A stretch of DNA of 64,000 nucleotides from Eublepharis macularius (Eukaryota > Chordata > Lepidosauria > Squamata > Eublepharidae), in contig NC_072795.1 in the NCBI RefSeq assembly GCF_028583425.1, positions 11,245,001 through 11,309,000 on the forward strand, read 5' to 3'. The notes below the pieces were generated by a model, which made no database searches, was not told the origin of the DNA, and saw only the letters and a program-made list of their open reading frames with translations. The translations under genes were made by a program, and so were the position numbers. Positions 10,819 to 20,577 of the stretch are shown piece after piece (the first letter of the stretch is position 1; every line of letters starts with the position of its first letter).

Positions 10819-11172
10819 AGGATTGCCAATCTCCAGATGGGGCCTGGAGATCTACTAGAATTACACCTAGGGCCGTGATTCTGGGTTGGGGAATTCCTGG
10901 ATATTTTGGAGGAGGGGTGCGGAGAGGCCCTCCAGAGCACCCATTTTCTCCAGGGGAACTGATCTAGGTAGGATAGAGATTACTTGTAATGCTGGGAGAT
11001 CTCCAGCCTGCAGAAATCAGTTCCCCTGGAGAAAATGGCTGCTTTGGAGGATGGATTTTATGGCAATATACCCTGCTGAGCTCCCTCCTCTCCCCTCCCC
11101 AAACCCTGCCCCCCCCCCAGGTTTTGCCCTCAAATCTCCAAGAAATCCCAAACCTGGAGTTGGGAACTCTTT
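10819..11172. mobile_element. Composite of two hAT-type MITEs
   Basis: One copy starts TAGGATTGCCAATCTCCAG. A second family copy in mixed orientation is embedded (GGTTGGGGAATTCCTGG at 10884, ATTTTCTCCAGGGGAACTG at 10944, then TCAGTTCCCCTGGAGAAAAT at 11019). The right part ends CCTGGAGTTGGGAACTC. This is best read as one family member inserted in, or recombined with, another. Confidence 0.6.
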
Positions 11173-11299
11173 TCCCACTATCCCCCTCTGTCGAGATGCT
11201 CTCTCCTAATTTCTCAAGGCTGTTTCATCTCCAGGTGTGCAGTTTTGTGATTTGTTAATTTATTACAGCAGAAGTTTCCGTGAGCCAGAGGGTCAGATG

Positions 11300-11495
11300 C
11301 TGAACCTATTTATTTTGTACATTTGCGTTCTGCCCTTCCTTCAAGGAGCTCGTGATGACACACATACCTTTTCTCGTTCTCCTTTTTATTCCCACAACCC
11401 CGTGAGGCAGGAGAAGCTGAAAGAGCAAAACTGGCCTTCTACGCACTGAGCTTTTGGGCAGAGATTTTAATCTTGGTGTCTTCTAACCTGGCGCT
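11300..11495 (-). repeat. Degraded tRNA-derived SINE
   Basis: The minus strand retains a CCTCACGGGGTTGTGGGAAT body motif and an AGCTCCTTGAAGG-like stretch, with a poorly kept head. Boundaries are approximate. Confidence 0.45.
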
Positions 11496-11623
11496 TCAGG
11501 TAAGTAGCTGTGTTGGTCTACAGTCTGCAGACTGTAGGAGAAGAAGAAAAAAACAAAAGCTGAGAACCGCTAACTATGCAAACTAGAAAATAAAGTATAC
11601 AATAAACAATAGACAGTTGCTGT

Positions 11624-11800
11624 CTAGGGCTGTCAACCTCCAGGTGGGGCCAGGAGTTCTCCCAGAATTACTGATCTCTAGACTAGAGGGATTAGTTCTC
11701 CTTCAGAAAATAGCAGCTTTGAAACCCCAAATCCGGCCCTCCCCAGCCTCCACCCCCAAATCTCCAGGAATCTCTCAGCCTAGAGGTGGCACCCCTACAT
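11624..11800. mobile_element. hAT-type MITE, TAGGGTTGCC family (worn)
   Basis: Left TAGGGCTGTCAACCTCCAGG and right CCTAGAGGTGGCACCCCTA ends are recognisable, as is a body with TCTCCCAGAATTACTGATC. The arms carry many differences, so this copy is old. Confidence 0.65.
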
Positions 11801-12372
11801 GATACCTGTTTCCATTTGTTTTGTAGCCCCATATCCTTTGAGGTGGTCCTTTGGAATTAGCCCTTTGCAGATATCCAGATGGACACCTTGGGATTTCGTG
11901 CTATTCTCAGCCTCAGTTGGTATGCATACATGCCGAGACATGCATGCTCTCATCTCATGCATGCTGAGACATGAATTGCGCCCAAGCTGGATGATAGAAC
12001 TGTAAGTTCAGAAGTTTATTTCATGGAAAATAGCCTTGCCTCCCTGTCAATGGTGCTCAATGCATTCCTTGGGACATGGTTTCACTGCAATTATCAGACT
12101 TGCTTTCTCGGAAAACTGATCTTGGCCTGCTTAGAACACCTCTTGTGCAATTAACGGACCCTGTTTATTCTACACTGGCATCCAGCCTCTGGCATGCTGC
12201 CTCTGATAAGCCACCTTCCGTTATCTGCCTGAAGTTAACCCCATGGACGCCTGTGCCTGCCTGAAGCAGAACACTGCTCAGGGCCTCTTAAAACCTGGAA
12301 CCGGCCTTGGGTCCAAGGCAAAGCCATTTCAGGTGGCCAGCTTGGACCCTGAGTCACAGTGCTTTGCTATGA
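11801..12372. other. Unassigned stretch
   Basis: It contains a short palindromic run of GCATGCT/CATGCATG motifs (11930-11965). No coding exon or repeat family was recognised. Confidence 0.3.
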
Positions 12373-12380
12373 AACTGAGC

Positions 12381-12797
12381 TAGGGTTGCCAGGTCCCTGT
12401 ACCCTCCCAGCGGGAAGGGGGGACCTGGCACTTATCTTGTGCCCTATAGGTGCTTGATTTCATGCTTTCACTTTGCTAACATGCTCCTGGTACTTCCAGG
12501 AAGTGACATCATCACACCGGTCACAGGCATGCTCCTACGCTTTGCACAGGGCTAATTCTGGCCCAGCAAAGCGTGGGGGCACGCCTGCAGCCAGCACAAC
12601 AATGTTACCTCAGGAAGAGACATTGTCACACCCCATCAGGAGCATGCCCATGGTCCGCTTTCCTGGGAGGCCTGCCGGTGGTGGGCAGTCTCCGGGGGGG
12701 GGGGGTAGTCACCCCCTCCGATCTCCAGCGATTGGCAAGTAATGGGGCAAACTCCAGAGGGAGACTGCCTGCCACCAGCAAGCAACTGGGAAGCCTA
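12381..12797. mobile_element. hAT-type MITE, TAGGGTTGCCAGG variant
   Basis: The 417-bp element begins TAGGGTTGCCAGGTCCC and ends CAACTGGGAAGCCTA. It is bounded by a perfect 8-bp duplication, AACTGAGC (12373-12380 and 12798-12805). Its interior is GC-rich and unrelated to the shorter copies, so it is a distinct subfamily sharing termini. Open frames inside are shadows. Confidence 0.85.
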
Positions 12798-12846
12798 AAC
12801 TGAGCTGTGGTCGGCATGTGGAATACATGATTACAAGACATAAAAT

Positions 12847-13002
12847 CAGGGGTTTTTTTCTAGGGAAAGAGGTGGCAAAACTCTCAAGAGGGAAATGAGG
12901 AAGAAACACACAGGATTCTTTGAAATTATATTATTTTCAAGCACTATTGCCGAGTATTTTCAAGAGGTGCCAGAACTCCGTTCCCCCTGAAAAAAAGCCC
13001 TA
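12847..13002. mobile_element. hAT-type MITE, CAGGGCTTTTTTTC family, short form
   Basis: The 156-bp copy starts CAGGGGTTTTTTTCTAGGG and ends CCTGAAAAAAAGCCCTA. A perfect CATAAAAT duplication flanks it (12839-12846, 13003-13010). It keeps the terminal blocks GAGGTGGCAAAAC and AGAACTCCGTTCC but lacks the central palindrome seen in the longer copies. Confidence 0.85.
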
Positions 13003-13124
13003 CATAAAATGATGAATGGTATGAATGAGATGTGTAGTGAATTTTATTCTCATCATATTGAAGTCTTTGGGTCATGTGCCTAACTGATCAGCTGTGGATT
13101 CAGGATCCATAAATTGAAATACTA

Positions 13125-13827
13125 TTTCTTACAAAAGTATAATGAACTTGTGGAATTCACGGCTGCAGGGTACCGTCAAAGCCACTAGATTAAGTGATGG
13201 TAAAAGGGGACTAGGCAACTTCATGGAGGATATTAGTCATGAAAGTTCGGTAGAACCTCCATATCCAGAGGCAGTATACTCAGGAGGAGTACAAGAAGCT
13301 GGGGGCAAGCACTGAGGGAATGTGATTGTCTTCACTCCCTGTCTATAAGTCAGTTGCTGTTGGATGACAAAAAAGATGGAACTTTAGTCTGTTCTGGCTC
13401 TGCCTGCTTAACCCATAAATACTTTTTTCCCCATTCCCTTTGTTAATATTTGTTCGCAGCTCTTCTTCCATGGATTTTTGCCTTCAGTCAAGTCTCCCGT
13501 CTGCTAGGCTAAAAGGTGTATTCATTTTGTACCGTACGGTCCTTGCAGGGACAACCGACAGAGATGTGCCCTGGCATGCCTCCACTGTGTGATTCATGCT
13601 GCTCCACTAGTTGCTTTTTCAGTTTCGATCTTGACTTAAATGGTGTCTCCTCCAGTCAGGATCTGTTCAGCAATTGGGTTCTCTTACAGCATGATCAGTG
13701 TGACAAATATATGAGAAAGGAGGCTGTGTTTAGTGGGGAAAGTCTTTAAAAAACAAAAATGATGTAATACCATTATTTAGGCCCAACCAAATTAATACAA
13801 ACTCATCTGAACTCTCTATGAGGCTCC
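13125..13827 (-). repeat. Inverted duplicate, arm B
   Basis: Reverse-complement counterpart of 8360-9090. Shared anchors are AACTTGTGGAATTCACGGC, GGGACAACCGACAGAGATG and CAGCATGAATCA (on the opposite strand). An open frame at 13516-13749 is a repeat shadow, since its counterpart in arm A is also only an incidental frame. Confidence 0.65.
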
Positions 13828-13844
13828 CAGCAAAATCTCTGTGG

Positions 13845-13972
13845 GATAAGGTTAGGCTGAAATTGGGTGTCTAGCCAAAGGTCACCCAGAAGTTTCCATA
13901 GCACAGCAGGAATTTTGACCTGGGTGTACACAGTTCCTAGTCCTACACTCTAACCGCTATTCAATACTAGCT
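13845..13972 (-). repeat. tRNA-derived SINE, partial
   Basis: The minus strand shows GCTAGTATTGAATAGCGG, GTTAGAGTGTAGGACTAGG and GGTGACCTTTGGCTAG, the head and body of the squamate SINE. The 3' half is missing. Confidence 0.6.
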
Positions 13973-14790
13973 TTCGTTAATGGGAATAATAGTGCAGTAT
14001 TAAGGTATGTGTGCAACAGGTAATACCATTTTTCAAAAATTACTTGCATTTTTAATAGAAATGAATGTCAAACATATTAAAAGAGAATTGGATAACATTC
14101 TGAATGAAATAAGTTGGATTTGCCACACAGAATTTCAGTACTTTCCACAAAACGTCAACACTTTTAAGCATAAAACAATTTGAGGAGTTCAAGGTTGTGC
14201 TTGATATGATACTGAACACAACTGAAAACATTTCAGGAGGTAGAAAAGAATGACCAGTTAATGTAATGAATGTAAAAAACCTGATGAAGCTAGAATTCAA
14301 CAAATAAAAAAAGACAAATTACAATAAAAGATTTAGAAAAAAACAAACAATAGGCTATTGAGGGGAACATAAAAGGAATCAATTTGACTTATTCTTTGGA
14401 TGGTTTCCATAGCGGATTCAGAAAACATTATTATAGATGAAATATATCAGGTGCATTCAGTTTGTCCTGTACCAAAACTCTGGACACAGGCATATTAGTT
14501 CTATGCCAAAATTTTAATTTAAAAGAGAAAATAATCACTATAATTCATGACAATTTTGATATTAAAACGGAAGTAGTTGTCGGTAGATTGAGGAAGGAAA
14601 AAATACAATTCAAATGGGATTTCCCCCCTAAGATTTTGTTTAAGTTTCATCAAAAAATATGTAGACTACAATGAAAGACCAAGCCTGAACATGGTTGAAT
14701 AAACTTGATGCTACACCACAGCATTCTTCTGAGGCTAATAAAGACAACTCGAGTGACTTACATGGCAGTCCTGTGCAAATGACTGTAGTC
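13973..14790. other. Unassigned very AT-rich stretch
   Basis: Contains frames of 70-83 codons (14052-14303 minus, 14462-14674 plus) without any motif I recognise. It may be a decayed transposon body, but I cannot support a family. Confidence 0.25.
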
Positions 14791-14792
14791 TA

Positions 14793-14900
14793 TCCAGTAG
14801 AAAAGAGCAAGAGTCCAGTAACACCTATAAGACTAACAAAAATTGTGGTGGGGAAAGAGCTTTCATGAGTCACAACACACTTCTTCAGATACAGATAGAA
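14793..14900. repeat. Interspersed repeat, GTGTTGGTCTG type (partial)
   Basis: Contains AGTAGAAAAGAGCAAGAGTC, CACCTATAAGACTAACAAAA and AGCTTTCATGAGTCACAAC. It matches 52425-52555 and 53440-53530. Confidence 0.65.
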
Positions 14901-15207
14901 TATGAGTCCATCTGTCCTTATATCTTGGAGAGTTAAGATGCTAAATGACAATAGCCGGTGAATGACAATAAATGGTGAATGACAATAGCGCTGTGACTGG
15001 GTAGGGTGGGGTATGCAGAGGGGTAGTGAGTGTGGAGAAATCAGCATTGGTAATGAGGCAGAAAGTCTATCCAGTGATTTCAAAAGACTTCAAAGCTCGC
15101 TTATTAGGAGCAGTTCACATCAACTTCAACGGAATTAAATGTTGAATTTATGTTTGCCCTCTTCATTCTCTCTTGTAGGACCTCAAAAAACTTATTCTAG
15201 AAAATGG

Positions 15208-15459
15208 AGCTTGTCAACAAATGAAATTCACATCATTCTATGATCTGGATGAAATACAATCTGCTAATGTTTTTTAAAGTTCTTCCCAAATTTCAGTATC
15301 TTCAAGCTACACTAGAATGAAAAGAATACCAATAGCTTGTCAACAAATGAAATTCACATCATTCTATGATCTGGATGAAATACAATCTGCTAATGTTTTT
15401 TAAAGTTCTTCCCAAATTTCAGTATCTTCAAGCTACACTAGAATGAAAAGAATACCTCT
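15208..15459 (+). repeat. 126-bp tandem duplication in 5S unit 1
   Basis: AGCTTGTCAACAAATGAAAT recurs exactly 126 bp apart (15208 and 15334), and the two halves are almost identical. Unit 2 has one copy, more diverged from each of these than they are from each other. The duplication therefore happened recently, after the two units separated. Confidence 0.85.
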
Positions 15460-15708
15460 TTCCATCAAATTATTGAGTTGTTATAATGAGAACAAGACTT
15501 GGAAAAACATTATGGAAAAGAGTCCATTGAAAGAAGGTGCACCAGCTTTGAACGCCTGGGAGCAAGCGGAGAAGCAAGAAAGCGCAGAAGATGAGAGACG
15601 GGAATTTGGCACGGTAGAGACTAGAGAGCGGATTGCTGACGCCTGCGAAGCAGAACTCGGAGTATTGCTGGGGCTTGATTAAAAGCAGCGGCAGCAGACT
15701 TTTAAAAC

Positions 15709-15829
15709 GTCTACGGCCATACCACCCTGAACGCGCCCGATCTCGTCTGATCTCGGAAGCTAAGCAGGGTCGGGCCCGGTTAGTACTTGGATGGGAGACC
15801 GCCTGGGAATACCGGGTGTTGTAGGCTTT
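15709..15829 (+). rRNA. 5S ribosomal RNA, copy 1
   Basis: 5S rRNA is the RNA polymerase III-made component of the large ribosomal subunit, assembled with uL18 and uL5. From memory of human 5S rRNA, this 121-nt sequence differs at only two places: position 69 (C for U) and position 111 (U for C). The internal promoter is present: the A box around residues 50-64, the intermediate element near 67-72 (which carries the first change) and the C box around 80-97. A TTTTT run follows at the 3' end, the usual pol III terminator. The start was set at GTCTACGGCC. The body is complete and identical to copy 2, so it looks functional. A dispersed, recently made copy that is not transcribed cannot be excluded. 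Confidence 0.95.
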
Positions 15830-15831
15830 TT
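15827..15831 (+). terminator. Pol III T-run terminator of 5S copy 1
   Basis: Five Ts directly follow GTAGGC at the 3' end of the 5S gene, followed by a C/T-rich tract. This fits the oligo(T) termination signal of RNA polymerase III. Confidence 0.75.
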
Positions 15832-16012
15832 CTTCTTCTTTTGGCCTCCAAGTCCGGCTTCATTCTCTTCCTTCTTTCTCTGGCGGAAGCTGCTGCTTCT
15901 TCTCTTTTGCTGTGACTAGCGCCCCAGGGCAATACTTTCTTTTTCGCAAACAACTGCATCATTGGGGGGACTACACTAAAGGACAGCGAGGAATCGCTTA
16001 GGCCACGTCCAC

Positions 16013-16947
16013 TCTGTCTGCACCCTTCCTCCCAACAAAATCTCCCTCCCGTGGGATCCCCAATAGTGATCAGTCATGCTCCGTGTCCTCTCTACGATGG
16101 CGAGGCATGGCTTTCCGCGGTGTGCGGAAGCTATGTAAGGTTGGATCTGGTTAATATCTGGCTGGGATTCTTCCTGGAGATTTTTCCCCCCCGTTTTCCC
16201 ATCAAAATCCTTTGTCCTTCCCTTTTTAGCTCTCCTTGTTTGAGGGCAACTGTTCCTTTCCTTTCATCATGGATTGCACCTTGAAGTATTACTGTCTGTT
16301 CCGAGAAGGACTAGATTTTGTGCCGATCAAGGGACAGTTTTGTCCTCAGATTACTCCTCCCCTCCAACATAAACTCAGTCCTTTCAGGAGTCTTTATTCA
16401 ATGAGACCAAACAGTGATGGATTCGGTCACATCCCTGCACTAAGAGAAGTGTTTCATCATTTACTTAGTTGTTGTTCTTTCTTATTTATGCAAGTTTTTA
16501 GGGGTCCATTTTTATTCCCCATTTTTCCACAAACCTGGTTTTATTATCCAGGGATTTTGCTGAAACCTGTGTTCTGTTTCAGTATGGTCCCATTGCGCAT
16601 AGTTTTTGATCTGTACTATCAGGCAGAGATGGCTCTGAATTTAGGGATATCTCTTAGTAATCTTTGTACTGCAGTATTTGGTAAGTCAGTGCAAATTTAG
16701 AACTCACTTTTTCTGAAACAAATTTGCCAGAATTCTAACAAATTCTCCTTTCTAATCCATGGAAGACTTTCACCAGGAGATGGCGCTGTTCATTCAAATT
16801 TCCCCTGAAAGACGTCACCATAATTGTTAGTTTTTAGGGTGTTTCTGATCTTTCTGGGATTTCCTGTTTGGAAAGATCGGTGTTTTTTTTTGTTGATATC
16901 ATTGTAGTTGACTGTTATTTATTCGGTTATATAGTGAAGAGTCCAGA
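16013..16947. other. Spacer between the two 5S blocks
   Basis: About 935 bp that is not repeated after unit 2. It includes the degenerate 5S-like stretch at its start. A 154-codon open frame (16236-16700) has no recognisable domain, and its hydrophobic runs reflect T-rich DNA. Confidence 0.4.
16091..16190 (+). pseudogene. Degenerate 5S rRNA-like sequence
   Basis: TCTACGATGGCGAGGCATGG is followed by CGGAAGCTATG, TGGATCTGGTTAATATC and TGGCTGGGATTC. These align in order with the 5S start, the A box, the intermediate element and the C box, with a deletion of roughly ten bases and many substitutions. No T-run of the 5S type follows, although TTTTTCCCCCC comes shortly after. It is most simply an old 5S pseudogene between the two intact genes. 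The alignment was done by eye. Confidence 0.5.
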
Positions 16948-17474
16948 AGCATTGGTAATGAGGCAGGGAGTCTATCCAGGTATTTCAAGACTTCAAAGCT
17001 CACTTAGGAGCAGTTCACATCAACTTCAACGGAATTAAATGTTGAGTTTATGTTTGCCCTCTTCACTCTCTTGTAGGACCCCCAAAAACTTGTTCTAGAA
17101 AATGGAGCTTGTCAACAAATGAAATTCACATCATTCTATGATATGGATGAAATACAATTTTTTAAAAAAAGTTCTTCCCAAATTTCGGTAACTTCAAGCT
17201 ACGCTAGAATGAAAAGAATACCTCTTTCCATCAAATTATTGAGTTGTTATGATGAGAACAAGACTCGGAAAAACATCATGGAAAAGGGTCCATTGACAGA
17301 AGGTGCACCAGCTTTGAACGCCTGGGAGCAAGCGGAGAAGCAAGAAAGCGCAGAAGATGAGAGACGGGAATTTGGCACGGTAGAGACTAGAGAGCGGATT
17401 GCTGACGCCTGCGAAGCAGAACTCGGAGTGTTGCTGGGGCTTGATTAAAAGCAGCGGCAGCAGACTTTTAAAAC

Positions 17475-17595
17475 GTCTACGGCCATACCACCCTGAACGC
17501 GCCCGATCTCGTCTGATCTCGGAAGCTAAGCAGGGTCGGGCCCGGTTAGTACTTGGATGGGAGACCGCCTGGGAATACCGGGTGTTGTAGGCTTT
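17475..17595 (+). rRNA. 5S ribosomal RNA, copy 2
   Basis: The same 121-nt sequence as copy 1 with no differences, including the changes at residues 69 and 111 relative to human 5S. The pol III internal control region is complete and a run of five Ts follows. The upstream flank (TTGATTAAAAGCAGCGGCAG and TTTTAAAAC) is also the same as in copy 1 for at least 30 bp, which would preserve any upstream promoter contribution. Confidence 0.95.
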
Positions 17596-17597
17596 TT
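17593..17597 (+). terminator. Pol III T-run terminator of 5S copy 2
   Basis: Five Ts follow GTAGGC directly, as in copy 1. Confidence 0.75.
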
Positions 17598-17809
17598 CTT
17601 CTTCTTTGGCCTCCAAGTCTGGCTTCTTTCTCTTTTCCTTCCTTCTCTGGCGGAAGCTGCTGCTTTCCTTTTGCTGTGACTAGCGCCCCAGGGTGATGCT
17701 TTCTTTTTCTCAAACAACTGCATGTTTGTGTAGTCATTGGGGGACTACACCAAAGGACAGCAAGGAATAGCTTAGGCCACGTACAAGTGCGGTTTTGAGA
17801 ACTGCAGTT

Positions 17810-17935
17810 CTCTTCATCGATCTGACGAAGAGAACTGTGGTTCCTGAAAGCTTATGCTACAAAAAAGTTTGTTAGTCTTAAAGGTGCTACTGGACTCTTT
17901 ACTATATTGCAACTACAGACACTGCTAACTCCTCT
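17810..17935. repeat. Interspersed repeat, GTGTTGGTCTG type (partial)
   Basis: TGACGAAGAGAACTGTGG, AAAGCTTATGCTAC and GTTAGTCTTAAAGGTGCTAC are the inverted-orientation blocks of the dispersed repeat. It abuts the end of 5S unit 2. Confidence 0.6.
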
Positions 17936-17949
17936 GGATCTTTTTCAGT

Positions 17950-18350
17950 TACGCCGCCTCTACACATTTCACCTGCGCTTCTTCAGTGGCTGTTGGCTGT
18001 GCTTGATACAATTATACACAGCCCTCTGAAGCAGCTTAGGCGAAACGCATAGGGGCAGCACATCTGAATAAAACTCTTTCCCCTCTTCTCTTGCACCTTG
18101 CATAATACCACCACATGTGTAAAAAAAATTAGCATTTGATTGGTCACAAAACCGTCTTTGACTGGTACAATGTTTATAAATCCTAGCAAGTATAACAGGT
18201 GTTAAATACCCTGCCTCTTTACATTAGGCTTAATGTGTGTAAATGAACATCTAAAGCTTTTTATGGCATGAAGGAAAAAAGCATCCCATTAAACTGCTAT
18301 CTAGGGGGCAGGACATTTTTTTCTCCAGATTGTTGGCAACCCTAGTTATG
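17950..18350. repeat. Possible Penelope-like fragment, then MITE remnant
   Basis: CTGAAGCAGC...GGCGAAACGC (18026-18048) has the order of a hammerhead-like CTGA...GAAACG core found at Penelope-like element ends, but the stem is weak. The last 45 bp (to 18345) end TTGGCAACCCTAG, a remnant of the TAGGGTTGCC MITE. Boundaries are uncertain. Confidence 0.3.
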
Positions 18351-19055
18351 AGTTTAACATAATGTCAGAGACTTCTTTTTTTAATAGAGAGAGGCTTTTT
18401 CCCGCTCTGAACTTGTGCATTACACTTGTATTCCCTCTTTATTCGCTTCATATTGAATAAAACTCAGAGGAGGAAAGCAGGAAAAAATACATTCTGCAGT
18501 TAAATCCTGCAAAATATCTCATAGCAGTATAGCTCAATTTGTAAATTCAGTATACAGAATATTTATTTTTCCAGTTACATGCTAGTTTATTTCCTTGATG
18601 TCCTTTTTGTTCCTTTCGGGAGGCATATCTACCTGCTGACCTTAAAGTGTGTGAAATTTTATTCCCGAGTTTCACAGGTAATGCCTGTTTTCTAGCCTTC
18701 ACATGCACACCAGGGTCACTTTGTTTTAAGCACAATGTCCCTAGATCTTTCATCCCAGGAAGTCACATGGACCCTATAGAACACCTTATTCCCTTTTGGA
18801 TAGGTTGCGGATTAACAGGTCTCTGTCAGTTTGCACTTTTTGCTGCTTAATATCCAAATTCAAGGTTACGGTTGCTAGGGAAACCTCACAACAGCTGTGT
18901 GAGTCCATCTGCATAGGATTTACTTTTCCCTGATTAAAAGTCTATAAAGCAGATCCCTGGCCTGTCTCATTAGAGGCTATGTCCCTATTCAGCCAACATG
19001 TTCCATTCCAGCTTTGCCTTCAGAGAGATGAGGTCAGTTTCCTAGTCCAGTGTAA
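18351..19055. other. Unassigned stretch
   Basis: No exon, RNA gene or repeat family recognised. Open frames of 67-68 codons on both strands overlap each other and show no motif. Confidence 0.3.
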
Positions 19056-19061
19056 TCCATT

Positions 19062-19355
19062 GGTAAGGTAAAGGTAGTGCAAGCACCAAGTCATTACTGA
19101 CCCATGGGGGGACATCGCATCATGACATTTTCTTGGCAGACTTCTGTTACAGGGTGCTTTGCCATTGCCTTCTCCAGTCATCTACACTTTATCCCCAGGA
19201 AGCTGGGTACTCATTTTACCGACCTCGGCAAGATGGAAGGCTGAGTCAACCTTGAGCCGGTTACTGAACCCAACTGCCGCCAGGATCGAACTCAGGTCGT
19301 GTGAACAGAGCTTGGGCTGCAGTACTGCAGCTTACCACTCTGCGCCACGGGGCTC
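19062..19355 (-). repeat. tRNA-derived SINE with AAGGTAAAGG tail
   Basis: On the minus strand the head reads GAGCCCCGTGGCGCAGAGTGG and then CTGCAGTACTGCAGCCC, with a GTTCGATCCTGGCGGC-type B box. The body contains GCAATGGCAAAGCACCCTG and GGGTCAGTAATGACTTGG, and the tail is ACCTTTACC. This is the widespread squamate SINE with an intact tRNA-like promoter. It is nearly full length and fairly well preserved. Confidence 0.8.
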
Positions 19356-19616
19356 TTGTAATCCATTGGGAAATACAATATTGGTGGGATCTGAAGTGGG
19401 AGTGACTATCCTGTTCTTATTTCTCCATCCCTGCAGAGAGTTCAATAGGGCCTTTTATCTACTGTATTTTTTCCCTATGAATATTTTCCCATGAAGTATG
19501 ATACGTCCCTTTCAGATCTTAACGCAGCTAAATGTTTCTAACCTTCCTCCTATGCATCCTCTTTCCTTGTTTTTTGTAAATTAAATTTTATTTGATTACT
19601 TAGCCAATCTTAAAAG

Positions 19617-19800
19617 ATGTGTGCCATCAAGTCGCAACCAACTTATGGTGACCCCAGCAAGGGGCTTTTAAGGCAAGCGAGAAGCAGAGGTGGTTTGCCG
19701 TTGCCTCCCTCTGCAGAGTCTTCCCCAGTGGTTGCCCATCCACATACTGACCCTGCTTAGCTTCTGAGATTGGGCTATAACATGCTGTCTTCCCTCTCCA
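19617..19800 (-). repeat. 5S rRNA-derived SINE
   Basis: The plus strand starts with the Bov-B-type end (GCCATCAAGTCGCAACCAAC, TTATGGTGACC) and a GGTTTGCCGTTGCC block. It ends in 5S-derived sequence (CTGCTTAGCTTCTGAGAT). On the minus strand this is a 5S head, a shared SINE middle and a Bov-B tail. Similar copies lie at 46905 and 54221. Confidence 0.75.
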
Positions 19801-20007
19801 CTTTAGAGGATACTGGGTGTGAGAGTAAAGTTGAGAAAAGGACTGTTTCCCAGCAGCTCTTGCCTCTTAACTGTTATCTAGGACAACAGCTGTTCTCAAT
19901 GAGAGGAAAAGAGTCGAGAGGCTGGTAAAAATGAGGGAATGCAAGTAGAGACTGAGAGAGGATCTCAGCAGGTCTATGAGAACTGGTGAAGCGTCAGAGG
20001 AGACTGA

Positions 20008-20209
20008 GAGCCAAGCTACAAGTGATGCCTGCCACAGGTTGGACACTTGTCAGCTGCCCTCAAGTTTTGATGGGAAATGTAGGCGTCCTGGTTTTACATC
20101 TTGGCTCTCCATTACAGCTGCAAGACCAGGATGCCTACGTTTCCCATCAAAACTTGAGGGAAGCTGACAAGTGTCCAACCTGTGGCAGGCGTCACTTGTA
20201 GCTTGGCTC
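20008..20209. mobile_element. Harbinger-like foldback MITE, 202 bp
   Basis: The element starts GAGCCAAGCTACAAGTGA and ends TCACTTGTAGCTTGGCTC. The two halves are almost complete reverse complements, with AGTTTTGATGGGAAATGTAG mirrored in the right arm. TGA flanks each side (20005-20007, 20210-20212). Other copies are at 25960, 33601, 37928, 38165, 39765 and 63564. A duplication of the form TNA suggests PIF/Harbinger. It encodes nothing. Confidence 0.85.
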
Positions 20210-20327
20210 TGAGACCATGGAGCAGAACATTACCAATAGCAGGCAGAAACTGAAAGTTGCCCTAGGATTCCAACAACAACTGAATGAGCAACCAAGTCTT
20301 GGGGCAGTGTGTATAGTAGTTAGGGCC

Positions 20328-20520
20328 AGCGTCGGGCAGTGGTTAGAGTGCTAGAAAAGGAGCTGGAAGACCCAGATTAGAACCCCCACTCTGCCATGGA
20401 AGCTGATTGGGTGACCTTCAGCCATCACACACTCTCAGCCTAACTAACCTCCGAGGATTAGACGTCAGGTGCTTTGGGTCCCCAATGGGGAGAAAAGTGA
20501 TGTATAAATGAAATAAATAG
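20328..20520 (+). repeat. tRNA-derived SINE
   Basis: Head GGGCAGTGGTTAGAGTGCTAG, then CCACTCTGCCATGGAAGCTG, ACACTCTCAGCCTAAC and the GGGTCCCCAATGGGGAG tail region with ATAAATGAAATAAATAG. Full length apart from a small internal deletion. Confidence 0.8.
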
Positions 20521-20577
20521 GAAGATCTTGCTGTTTACCTTGTCCAATTCTACCAAAGAACTGGCAACCACGGAAGT

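Larger units (their letters stand above)
15040..16012 (+). repeat. 5S rDNA block, unit 1
   Basis: This roughly 970-bp block is repeated at 16948-17783. Both contain the same 5' flank (GCATTGGTAATGAGGCAG), a 5S rRNA gene and the same 3' flank (CTCTGGCGGAAGCTGCTGC, CTAGCGCCCCAGGG). Unit 1 carries an extra 126-bp tandem copy at 15208-15459 that unit 2 lacks. An open frame ending 26 bp before the 5S gene (15443-15682) is shared by both units. Its differences are mostly amino-acid changing, so it is probably not a protein gene. Confidence 0.85.
16948..17783 (+). repeat. 5S rDNA block, unit 2
   Basis: Second copy of the block described at 15040-16012. The 5S genes start 1766 bp apart. The flanks differ at scattered sites and small indels, whereas the 5S genes are identical. 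That contrast suggests selection or gene conversion acting on the RNA gene. The block ends near 17783, where an unrelated dispersed repeat begins. Confidence 0.85.

Noticed and set aside
16236-16700. 154-codon open frame in the 5S spacer
   Set aside because: No domain, no splice context, and apparent hydrophobic segments reflect T-rich composition.
15443-17448. 79-codon open frame shared by both 5S units (15443-15682, 17209-17448)
   Set aside because: By eye, four of six base differences change amino acids, with no sign of protein conservation. The frame is shared because the block was duplicated.
19200-19355. tRNA gene candidate
   Set aside because: The tRNA-like boxes belong to a full SINE with its own body and tail.
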